Positions 25,719 through 32,640 of a stretch of 64,000 nt of DNA are shown here, one piece after another. The position numbers and the translations under genes were made by a program. How positions within the stretch are numbered: position 1 is the first letter of the stretch; the number at the start of each line of letters is the position of its first letter. This DNA comes from an uncultured Nitrospiraceae bacterium (GTDB lineage: Bacteria; Nitrospirota; Thermodesulfovibrionia; Thermodesulfovibrionales; Dissulfurispiraceae), in the NCBI GenBank assembly GCA_903822005.1, contig CAIJNL010000048.1, positions 1-64,000 of the forward strand, written 5' to 3'. A model generated the notes under the pieces. The model had not been told where the DNA came from. It ran no database searches and was given only the letters and a program-made list of their open reading frames with translations.

Positions 25719-26065
25719 ATGCACCCCCTTGAAATTTTAGTCGCAACATCTTCTATATAAATGCTTATAAAGATGGCTAAAAAGTGGTGTCATATGTTTC
25801 AGGCAAGGATGAAAAAAAGAATTGCTTAAAGGTTTCTCAATCACCCGCTGCAACTCAATCAATTTCTGAAGAAGACCGTAATCAATCCGCACACACCAAG
25901 ATACTTTACGGCCCATATTTAAATCACATATACGTTAGCACGGTCGTAAATAGATAGTCAAGAAAAACAAAACATATTATCTACAGTAAATTATCTTAAA
26001 TAACAGTAAGTTATTGCTTATTGTACCAACTGTTGACTGCAGAAGAAGAAGTCGCTGGACAGTCA
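25719..26065. other. Intergenic region, 347 bp, probable promoter of the FHA/kinase operon
   Basis: AT-rich, no gene seen. ATACGTTAGCAC at 25933-25944 is the inverse complement of a 12-mer upstream of the secreted Zn-ribbon gene at 16855, a possible shared operator. Confidence 0.5.
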
Positions 26066-26482
26066 TTATTTAATAATTTCGGCCTTGCAGGTTGGGCAGA
26101 TTTTCACACCTTTATCAGAGATTCGGTTGCCGCAGTGACTACAGGACAGCTTTTTAGACATGGCGCTGCCGGCGCTAAAAAACGCGATCAAAACAACTAT
26201 ACCAAGAATTGTACCGACAGGGAAAAATCCGATAAGACAAAAGAAAAGAATAATACCTAGCAACTGGAGGAAACAGCCCATTCCAGCAAATTCGCTTTTT
26301 TTATTGATTCGTGCCGTCAATATTGGGGGAATCCATTCCTGCTCTCTTCTTGCCTGCACGGTCTGGGGCCCGCTAATCGTTTTTTCCTTTGTTGAGTCAA
26401 CTGTCGGCGCATTGCCTTTTGGGGGAACGGCATCAACAGCTTTCAGTGCTTCCCGCTTCAGGCGTTCAAACTCGGTTGACAT
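26066..26482 (-). CDS. Membrane protein with C-terminal Zn ribbon
   Basis: A 138-aa protein: a charged N-terminal ~65 residues, two closely spaced hydrophobic helices (about 70-110) and a C-terminal ribbon CSHCGNRISDKGVKICPTC. GAGGTGA precedes the ATG. The ribbon plus membrane layout matches the theme of the neighbouring locus. It overlaps the upstream gene by 17 nt. Confidence 0.75.
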   Translation of the reverse strand: MSTEFERLKREALKAVDAVPPKGNAPTVDSTKEKTISGPQTVQARREQEWIPPILTARINKKSEFAGMGCFLQLLGIILFFCLIGFFPVGTILGIVVLIAFFSAGSAMSKKLSCSHCGNRISDKGVKICPTCKAEIIK

Positions 26483-26732
26483 GAGAGTTCACCTCATTGA
26501 CAACAAATGAGTCATCTATATTTTGACGGTTGCGATTATTGATTGCTTTACCGCTTGTATTAGATCCATTACTTTGCTGTGTGGTACGTTCATTGGTATA
26601 AACTGTGTTTCCCTTTTCATCAGAATAAGAACGAATCCTGTCTTCCGAGAAGCAGGGTGCAGATACGAGGACAAGAATAATTGTGATTATTTTTGCTGTC
26701 ATTCTACAGTATGCTATTAAGTTTTGATTCAT
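26466..26732 (-). CDS. Small secreted DUF4124-like protein
   Basis: An 88-aa protein with a signal peptide (up to about residue 29) and the short motif RSYSDEKGNTVYTN typical of DUF4124-type domains; the Ser/Asn-rich tail is low complexity. It overlaps the downstream Zn-ribbon gene. Start could be ATG 26702. Confidence 0.6.
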   Translation of the reverse strand: MNQNLIAYCRMTAKIITIILVLVSAPCFSEDRIRSYSDEKGNTVYTNERTTQQSNGSNTSGKAINNRNRQNIDDSFVVNEVNSHVNRV

Positions 26733-26782
26733 GCCGAATTATAACAGACAGGTAGTATTCCTGCCAGAGGGTAAGCTTTACG

Positions 26783-26977
26783 CTATTTATCAATGATCCA
26801 TTCAAACTGACCCCAGTACGGCATCAACTTATCTAATATCTCATCAGGGATGTTTTCAAAGCGCCCTACACGGTGAGTCGGATAATTCGATTTGCGAATT
26901 TCTGTTATTTTGTCTTCGAAAATAGACTTGATAAGTTCTGTGTCATCCGCGTGGAACTCAATGTATCCCGAAATCAT
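26783..26977 (-). CDS. Hypothetical protein, 64 aa
   Basis: An acidic 64-aa frame ending YWGQFEWIIDK. No strong ribosome site. TATAAT at 26989-26984 on the minus strand is the only promoter-like sign. Kept with caution. Confidence 0.45.
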   Translation of the reverse strand: MISGYIEFHADDTELIKSIFEDKITEIRKSNYPTHRVGRFENIPDEILDKLMPYWGQFEWIIDK

Positions 26978-27030
26978 AGCTGATTATAATTCATTGGGAC
27001 AGTACAGTTTCAAGCCTTCAATCGAATTGA

Positions 27031-27702
27031 CTAGGACTCTTTGACTGGCTGGATTACTTCAGGGGCGTCATGCCCTGGTTTGTTGATGATCGGCGACACT
27101 TCGTAGTATTCCATCTGGTCTGAGGGATACGGCTTTAACAAGGACATCAGTACATCCTTTTCGTTGATTTTCGGATCAAGCCAGCTATCTTCCTTGTCCT
27201 TTGGAATTATACAGGGCATCCTATCGTGAACCGGCCGCAGCAGATCATTGGCCGACGTAGTAATGATCGCACAGGTACAGATGTCCTCTCCGGCAGGTGA
27301 TTTCCAGGCATTGTAAAGACCGGCAAAACCGATAAGCTGATGAGATTTGAGACGTATATAGACGGGTATCTTAGACTTGCCAACAGCTCGCCATTCAAAG
27401 AAGCCGTTGGCCACGACAAGACAACGGTGGTTCTTGAATGCGTCTCTAAAAGTCGGCTTTACAGCAACCGTCTCTGATCTGGCATTTATCATTTTATAGC
27501 CTATCTTCAGGTCGTCGGCCCACGAAGGAATAAAACCCCATCGGCATTGTGCCAGATGTCTTGTACCGTCGTCCTTAACAGTAACGATCTGACGAGTTGG
27601 AGCAATGTTATAACTCGGATGATAATCGACAGCAGAGCGATCAATCTTGAACTCTTTGATAATCGTTATCAGTTCCGCATGACAGTCAAATCGTCCACAC
27701 AT
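27031..27702 (-). CDS. SRAP-domain protein (HMCES/YedK family)
   Basis: A 223-aa protein of the SOS-response-associated peptidase fold. The catalytic Cys2 follows the start (MCGRFD); further landmarks are PSYNIAPTRQI, WGFIPSWADD, INARSETV, CLVVANGFFEWR and the late active-site His in VHDRMPCII. The family crosslinks to abasic sites in single-stranded DNA and protects them. Divergent from the HTH gene at 27789. Confidence 0.93.
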   Translation of the reverse strand: MCGRFDCHAELITIIKEFKIDRSAVDYHPSYNIAPTRQIVTVKDDGTRHLAQCRWGFIPSWADDLKIGYKMINARSETVAVKPTFRDAFKNHRCLVVANGFFEWRAVGKSKIPVYIRLKSHQLIGFAGLYNAWKSPAGEDICTCAIITTSANDLLRPVHDRMPCIIPKDKEDSWLDPKINEKDVLMSLLKPYPSDQMEYYEVSPIINKPGHDAPEVIQPVKES

Positions 27703-27788
27703 ATTTATATTTTAACGGAAAAGCAGAAGGACAATCCGTTGTCCATGCCCTTCTGCTAAAATAGCTGCATATGAAGGAGGGCTACACT

Positions 27789-28403
27789 ATGAAAAAAGCA
27801 AGATTCTATTTTTCTGAAAATACATTAATAATACATAATCATGAGCGGAAATTGAATAATGTTGTTCGAGAGGCTGCTGATGATATTAAGGTAGATATTT
27901 GTGCGACCGACTGTATGACTGACCTCATTGCCGTACCCGCTTTTATGGCCATCATAAACCCCGACTCGCTTAAGCCAAAGGATATGCCGGAATTTAATTC
28001 ATTTCTCGATTATTTGATCGAAACCGGAGATGTGAAAGTTACAGGAATCCTATTCCTTAAAAAACCCTCGTTCACAATAGTGCCCAAATTGAGAAAATTT
28101 ATCGTCAAAACGCCGGAAAACTTAGATCGAGAGTCACTGCGCCTGATAATGCTCAATCGCCGGTCAGCTTATCGTCGGCGCCGAAATGCAACAACATCAT
28201 GCGATAAGAAGATATTCCGCCTTATGAAAATGATATTGATACTTAAAGACAGGAAAACGCTCAAGGTTGATGAACTGATGAGTGAGTTCAATGTTAGTTC
28301 AAAGACGATTAAGCGGGATCTTATTCTCATCGAAACTCTGGGATATCTTCATAAGTACGATATTAAGAAAAAAGGCTATGTAACAGTGTTCAACCCGGAA
28401 TAA
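27789..28403 (+). CDS. HTH regulator with novel N-terminal domain
   Basis: A 204-aa protein; GAAGGAGGG precedes ATG 27789. The C-terminal part (about 140-200) is a winged HTH of the DeoR/HTH_11 kind (KVDELMSEFNVSSKTIKRDLILIETLGYL). The first 130 residues are not a WYL domain and not recognised. It is followed after 27 nt by paralogue 2 of the CxCMAC family, so it may regulate or sense for that gene. Confidence 0.72.
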   Translation: MKKARFYFSENTLIIHNHERKLNNVVREAADDIKVDICATDCMTDLIAVPAFMAIINPDSLKPKDMPEFNSFLDYLIETGDVKVTGILFLKKPSFTIVPKLRKFIVKTPENLDRESLRLIMLNRRSAYRRRRNATTSCDKKIFRLMKMILILKDRKTLKVDELMSEFNVSSKTIKRDLILIETLGYLHKYDIKKKGYVTVFNPE

Positions 28404-28430
28404 GTCCTCAATATACATAAAAATTGAATA

Positions 28431-28925
28431 ATGAACTGGATAAAATATCGGGAATTACTGAAATCAGCCCTGGATAAAAAGGCTCTCATAACGGATGATT
28501 TGCCAGACATAGGTTCCTTTTTGTTAAAAACCAAACTGGTTGTCTCCCTTGAAACCAAGCAAGTATCATTTGAAAATGCCTTTTCATTGAAAGGTCTTTT
28601 AAAAGAAATGGACGGTCTCGATATCATTTTGGCGTCTTCGACAAGAAAAGTGCTTGATTGTTTGAAAAAGAAGATAGAAATGATTGAACAGCAATATCAG
28701 GAAGGCAAGATTAATGAAGCAAGCAGGGCTGATAAAATCGCACTGACTGACGCTGAACTTAATGGTATATCGCTCGATGGCATCGAAATAGCAGATGAAA
28801 TAAACGTTGAAATGATTTTCCCGAATGTGACAATGCCAACTATTCAAAGGCTAAAGCAGCATCCTGCGGTCAACCAGCAGAAAACCTGTCAATGCATGGC
28901 GTGTATAAGGGTTTATCTTGTTTAG
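28431..28925 (+). CDS. Orphan family with C-terminal CxCMAC motif, paralogue 2
   Basis: A 164-aa paralogue of the protein at 13637. The first residues MNWIKYRELL and the end VEMIFPNVTMPTIQRL plus KTCQCMACIRVYLV match; the middle (about 30-120) has diverged and is partly coiled-coil-like (LKKKIEMIEQQYQEGK). Located directly behind an HTH gene. Confidence 0.78.
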   Translation: MNWIKYRELLKSALDKKALITDDLPDIGSFLLKTKLVVSLETKQVSFENAFSLKGLLKEMDGLDIILASSTRKVLDCLKKKIEMIEQQYQEGKINEASRADKIALTDAELNGISLDGIEIADEINVEMIFPNVTMPTIQRLKQHPAVNQQKTCQCMACIRVYLV

Positions 28926-28937
28926 ATAAATACAACT

Positions 28938-28967
28938 TATAGGGTTACGATTTATAGGGTTACGATT
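28938..28967. promoter_or_regulatory. Tandem 15-bp direct repeat, operator candidate
   Basis: Two exact copies of TATAGGGTTACGATT, directly upstream of the promoter at 28970. Confidence 0.55.
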
Positions 28968-28969
28968 TA

Positions 28970-28998
28970 TTGACAAAAGTTTAAGTAAAGTGTAACTT
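28970..28998 (+). promoter_or_regulatory. Sigma70-type promoter for the MBL gene
   Basis: TTGACA, 17-nt spacer, TAACTT; about 56 nt upstream of the TTG start at 29054. Downstream of the tandem 15-bp repeat. Confidence 0.6.
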
Positions 28999-29053
28999 GA
29001 TTACCTTACAACATAATTAACAAACTTTTCAAAAGGCAGGAAGGAATACAAAA

Positions 29054-30313
29054 TTGAAAATAGTTATTCATCGCGGAAGCGAAGAAATCGGCGGCACCTG
29101 CATCCAGCTTTCAACAAACTCAACCACAATACTTCTGGACCTTGGCCTCGCGCTTAAGAAGGACAGCAAAGATCCGGACCTGTCCGGACTGAATATAGAC
29201 GGAGTCCTGATAAGCCATTCACATGCTGATCATTTTGGTCTGATCGACACACTTGATCCATCCGTGCCTGTTTATATTGGAGAACTGGGCAAAAGGTTCA
29301 TAGATGCAACAAGGGTGCTCCTGGGGAAAGAGCCATTCAGTAACGACTTCCGATTCTTTATTGCCTGGGAACCATTCCATGTTGGTGAATTCAAAGTAAC
29401 GCCTTATCTTGTGGACCATTCTGCAGCAGATGCGTATGCCTTCTTAGTTGAGGCTGAGGGTAAACGCATATTTTATAGTGGCGACTTTCGGGGACACGGG
29501 CGGAAGGGTGTCCTTTATAAGAATATTATCAGCAACCCTCCGAAAGATATTGACCTTCTCTTTATGGAAGGAAGCATGATCGGCCGCGACAACAAGAATT
29601 TTCCGGCAGAAACTTCGGTTGAGCGGAAAGTTCTGAATGTAATCAAGGATCAGAAAAACATGACGTTTATAATCTGCTCATCACAGAATATTGACAGAAT
29701 AGTTTCTGCTTACCGGGCCTGCCTCAAGGCGAGTAAGACTCTTGTCTTGGATTTTTATACGGCTTGGGTCCTCGAACAGATGAAAATAGTTACCACAAAT
29801 GTGCCCACAATGGATTGGAACAACATCAAGGTCTTTGCCGATTATGGCCAGGATAAAAGGATTAAGGAGCATCCCGACTATTTTGGTGATTTTAGGCAGA
29901 GAGTGTATCGACACTGCCGCGTGCAGAAAGAAGAACTCTATGAGCATCCAGAGCAATATGTAGGCATCTCAAAGATCTCGAGGTTTAAGGTAATCGAATC
30001 TTACAAGAAATATGGGCAAGTAAATTTGATCTATTCTCAGTGGCGAGGATATATAGATAATCCAGAACATAAGTCCTTCGGTTCCGACAGGATATCAGCA
30101 TTTCAGAACGATCCCATGGTAAACTTTGTTTATGCCCATACCAGCGGCCATGCTACGTTGACTGATTTAAAGAAATTTGCATTAGCAATAAACGCCGGCA
30201 AACTGGTTCCAATTCATTCTGAATTCGGCCATGCTTTCCGGAAATACTTTGATAATGTCCAACAACTGCATGACGGCGAATACTTTAACCTTACAAAAAA
30301 GAGAGGATACTAA
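29054..30313 (+). CDS. MBL-fold beta-CASP-like metallo-hydrolase (RNase J-like), TTG start
   Basis: A 419-aa protein. TTG start behind GGAAGGA, no closer ATG. Motif 1: RGSEEIGGTCIQL; motif 2 of the MBL fold: ISHSHADHFG (H-x-H-x-D-H); later YLVDHSAADAYAF and IFYSGDFRGHG; near the C-terminus YAHTSGHATL and LVPIHSEFG, the beta-CASP-type His positions. This is the RNase J / CPSF layout, so a nucleic-acid hydrolase. It is 1 nt from the PD-(D/E)XK-like gene, an obligate pair by position. Confidence 0.88.
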   Translation: MKIVIHRGSEEIGGTCIQLSTNSTTILLDLGLALKKDSKDPDLSGLNIDGVLISHSHADHFGLIDTLDPSVPVYIGELGKRFIDATRVLLGKEPFSNDFRFFIAWEPFHVGEFKVTPYLVDHSAADAYAFLVEAEGKRIFYSGDFRGHGRKGVLYKNIISNPPKDIDLLFMEGSMIGRDNKNFPAETSVERKVLNVIKDQKNMTFIICSSQNIDRIVSAYRACLKASKTLVLDFYTAWVLEQMKIVTTNVPTMDWNNIKVFADYGQDKRIKEHPDYFGDFRQRVYRHCRVQKEELYEHPEQYVGISKISRFKVIESYKKYGQVNLIYSQWRGYIDNPEHKSFGSDRISAFQNDPMVNFVYAHTSGHATLTDLKKFALAINAGKLVPIHSEFGHAFRKYFDNVQQLHDGEYFNLTKKRGY

Positions 30314-30314
30314 A

Positions 30315-31220
30315 ATGAGTGAATTCAAGAGAGGTCTTCAGCCTGATGCCTTAGAAAAGATAGGAGTTTTTTTAAAATCCGGGGTTGGTCATGAAATTAT
30401 AAAGAATGAAAATTGCTTAATATGTATTCGCAATAATTACATAAATGTTTATTATCACGGCTGCTCTCTTTTGCGCTATAAGCCATTAGCACCTGAAAAG
30501 CAATTTCTGATTCATCATGAGTATCTTCCACAACAAAATAAAGATAAAAAGAAACCTTATATCAGTCTGAAATTCGATTTCCATGATTTGAAAGACGGTG
30601 AGGGAAAATCTTTCATAGAAGATGTAATGAGGAAGCCGTCTGAATCATTGAAGAGATATACAGGGAAAAAAGGAGAAAAGAGGGCCATAGCAGACTATTT
30701 AAGAGAAGAAAAACAATTGGTAGTGGATCTTGAAGTGGCTTTTGAGAGAAAACGTGATAAAGCCGAGTTGATTGGAAAAATCCGACCCAAAATTGCGGAC
30801 AAGATCGACCTGGCGATAATCAACGGTGACGGTATGCTGCAATTGCTTGAAGTGAAAATGGATTATGATAGCCGCCTGAAGTCAAAAGAAGATGGCCGAC
30901 AGAAAGTGCTTATTCAGATGAAGCATTATCAGGAGTTTATTGAGGGCAAGGAGAAGGTTATACTCGAATCCTATAAAACTGTTGTTCAAAATTATATAGC
31001 CCTTACGCTGTTCAAAAAGTTGTCACATGACAGTGAAACAGAAACGGAAAGGCGTTTAAAACAATTTCTTGATAACCCTCGGGTCGATAAGAAACCCTGC
31101 TTGCTGATTATCGAGACCGGGGCAAACATGAAAGGGCGTTATGTCAATCATATGGAAACATTAGCACATCAATTTCGGGATTTAGGATATCCTGAAATTA
31201 TCAGTTATAAGTCCTCATGA
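30315..31220 (+). CDS. PD-(D/E)XK-like protein paired with the MBL hydrolase
   Basis: A 301-aa protein; ATG 30315 follows GAGAGGATACTAA, 1 nt after the MBL stop. The core KIDLAIINGDGMLQLLEVKMD fits the D...E-x-K motif of PD-(D/E)XK nucleases, followed by a Q-rich helix (QKVLIQMKHYQEF). The N-terminal ~130 residues are unassigned. Cytoplasmic. It probably forms an MBL plus nuclease two-gene system. Family not recognised. Confidence 0.7.
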   Translation: MSEFKRGLQPDALEKIGVFLKSGVGHEIIKNENCLICIRNNYINVYYHGCSLLRYKPLAPEKQFLIHHEYLPQQNKDKKKPYISLKFDFHDLKDGEGKSFIEDVMRKPSESLKRYTGKKGEKRAIADYLREEKQLVVDLEVAFERKRDKAELIGKIRPKIADKIDLAIINGDGMLQLLEVKMDYDSRLKSKEDGRQKVLIQMKHYQEFIEGKEKVILESYKTVVQNYIALTLFKKLSHDSETETERRLKQFLDNPRVDKKPCLLIIETGANMKGRYVNHMETLAHQFRDLGYPEIISYKSS

Positions 31221-31298
31221 GGGAAATATGCCGTCGCTATAATAAATCGAACTAACAAAGTCGGCTGTTAATAGGAAAAATATGAATAATGATATGAA

Positions 31299-31388
31299 CA
31301 CCATCGAGTAATTTACAAAATCTGTTCTGGCAATTTAGGCACTTATATATCGGTTCATCTCATATATAATATTTTTGGGTTTTGAATT
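31299..31388 (+). repeat. Dispersed ~90-bp repeat, copy 4
   Basis: CACCATCGAGTAATTTACAAA, then TATATCGGTTCATCTCATAT and TAATATTTTT. Closest to copy 1 at the left end; same orientation. Confidence 0.85.
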
Positions 31389-31430
31389 CGATTTCAGATA
31401 AAGTGGGGTTTTTTATTGGCAGTTTCTGCG

Positions 31431-31473
31431 GCAGGATGGTAAAAACTGCTTTCGATGCTTTTTACCATCCTGC
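31431..31473. repeat. Perfect 15-bp inverted repeat (hairpin)
   Basis: GCAGGATGGTAAAAA and TTTTTACCATCCTGC flank a 13-nt loop. No T-run follows in either direction beyond the arms, although the arms themselves end in A5/T5. Could be a terminator, an operator or a small RNA hairpin. Confidence 0.7.
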
Positions 31474-31575
31474 TGCCTTTGGATCAAATAACTTTAATCC
31501 AAATCGAGACCAGATTGGAGACGATCTCAACAAATATAACTCATCAGCATAATTTTATTTCAGTGAGTGTTAAAA

Positions 31576-32268
31576 ATGAATTTTGATCATGTCATCAGAG
31601 ACATCAATAATCTATTATCAGAGAAAAATCCCGATTCATTTAATAGTTCTTGGATACTAAAGCACTCTCCCGTCTGTTATCGCTTCATTTTAAAAAATAT
31701 CAGAACTGAAGCCGGTTACATAGACTGGGATAGAATAACCTTCTCCTTAGATCGAAAATTTCAGCGTAGATGGACTCCGCGCGGTAAACCGCAAAGCCGT
31801 CATTCCTATGAAGATTATTCTGAAGTCCAAATGGTCCTCAATAAATATCAGGATTTATTATATGTCTTTGTGTCTCCTTCTGATAAAAATGATGAGCGTA
31901 TGAGGGATACTATCAGTATATCTCTTGTTCGTCTCGCGCAGCGCGGTAACTTATCTGCAAAACAGGAGATCATGAAGCTTGTTCACTTTACAATAGACGA
32001 CTGGATTGAACGCTATACTGCATTAAATCGCTGGCAGGGCTATCGCGATAAGATTCACCATCAGCTTGAAGGATGTGTGCGACGGTATCGGTATACAGGG
32101 TCGTTTTTGCATTACGTTTTCCGTACACTATTGTGCGCAGGGAGAGGCTTATGTCCGCTTTATGCATATTCTTTAGACGAACCGATAGCTTATGATTCTA
32201 AGAGACTTAAAATTGAGAACGTTGTACAAGATGTAGAAACCAATGAAATCCACATTTATCGAAAATGA
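31576..32268 (+). CDS. Orphan protein with sigma-70 region-2-like helices
   Basis: A 230-aa protein (ATG 31576). The middle (SISLVRLAQRGNLSAKQEIMKL, then a long helix and VRRYRYTGSFLHYVFRTLL) follows the layout of sigma-factor region 2, but no region 4 HTH follows. Low homology; the call is tentative. It is the last gene before the tRNA-Sec junction, where phage and ICE regulatory genes often sit. No ribosome site is clear. Confidence 0.5.
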   Translation: MNFDHVIRDINNLLSEKNPDSFNSSWILKHSPVCYRFILKNIRTEAGYIDWDRITFSLDRKFQRRWTPRGKPQSRHSYEDYSEVQMVLNKYQDLLYVFVSPSDKNDERMRDTISISLVRLAQRGNLSAKQEIMKLVHFTIDDWIERYTALNRWQGYRDKIHHQLEGCVRRYRYTGSFLHYVFRTLLCAGRGLCPLYAYSLDEPIAYDSKRLKIENVVQDVETNEIHIYRK

Positions 32269-32299
32269 TGGCAGGCACGGGAGTGTCAAGTTTTATTGT

Positions 32300-32334
32300 A
32301 AAAGAGGAGCCAGTTTCCCAGCTCCTCTTTTCTG
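32300..32334. terminator. Bidirectional Rho-independent terminator
   Basis: An 11-bp perfect stem AAAAGAGGAGC / GCTCCTCTTTT with a 10-nt loop. It closes the island's last gene. Confidence 0.85.
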
Positions 32335-32498
32335 ATGAATCTGTGTGGTGGTTATTGTAACCTTTTTGTAACCATGACACGCAAAATAGAGCAATCAGAG
32401 GCAACCTTGCGCAACAACAGAGAGATAGTGTAACATATTGAATACGCAATGTTTTCGCCGTAATTGCAAGGTGTTACTGTGCGGGATGAAAATGGGGT

Positions 32499-32570
32499 TT
32501 TTGGTCTTCAAATCCGGTGTTGCCGGCCAAAATTCGGCAGGGTGGGTTCGATTCCCACACGCTCCCGCCA
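32499..32570 (+). tRNA. selC: tRNA-Sec (selC) 3' fragment, attR candidate
   Basis: Anticodon loop CTTCAAA with anticodon TCA at 32508-32510 (reads UGA), a long variable arm (TGCCG / CGGCA), T arm GTGGG-TTCGATT-CCCAC and 3' end CACGCTCCCGCCA. The matching acceptor 5' strand should read GGGAGCGTG; instead the upstream sequence is GCGGGATGAAAATGG and no D arm can be drawn. So only the 3' part is present, as expected at the far end of an element integrated in selC. The breakpoint is near the anticodon stem. Confidence 0.85.
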
Positions 32571-32574
32571 TACA

Positions 32575-32603
32575 TTGTTAAGTTATACCATATGCTATAT
32601 AAT
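32575..32603 (+). promoter_or_regulatory. Sigma70-type promoter
   Basis: TTGTTA, 17-nt spacer, TATAAT, 37 nt upstream of the TPR-protein gene. It begins 5 nt after the CCA of the tRNA fragment. Confidence 0.7.
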
Positions 32604-32640
32604 GAAAGCTGACTCAAAATATTGAATCTGGAGTTAAACC

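Larger units (their letters stand above)
31221..31575. other. Intergenic region, 355 bp, with repeat copy 4 and a 15-bp inverted repeat
   Basis: Holds the fourth dispersed repeat (31299-31388) and a perfect hairpin at 31431-31473. No gene seen. Confidence 0.7.
1..32570. mobile_element. Genomic island / ICE-like element (right part) ending at selC
   Basis: Everything left of the tRNA-Sec fragment is accessory: RecB-like nuclease, UvrD helicase, RadC/JAB, DUF932, restriction-type nucleases, protease-ATPase pair, signalling locus, many orphans and dispersed repeats. Right of 32570 the genes are housekeeping or envelope genes. The 3' part of a selenocysteine tRNA at the junction is what integration into a tRNA gene leaves at the distal end; the intact selC would lie left of the window. 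No integrase, relaxase or conjugation gene is visible here, so the element type is inferred. Confidence 0.6.
32269..32640. other. Intergenic region, 372 bp: terminator, tRNA-Sec fragment, promoter
   Basis: Marks the island boundary. It holds a terminator at 32300, the selC 3' fragment, and a promoter directly after its CCA end. No gene in 32335-32498. Confidence 0.75.

Noticed and set aside
4786-31388. CRISPR array from the ~90-bp repeats
   Set aside because: Copies are kilobases apart with genes between them and no cas genes are present.
32480-32570. A complete tRNA-Sec gene starting at GCGGGATG
   Set aside because: Only the first few bases pair with the 3' acceptor strand and no D arm can be drawn, so it is treated as a 3' fragment.
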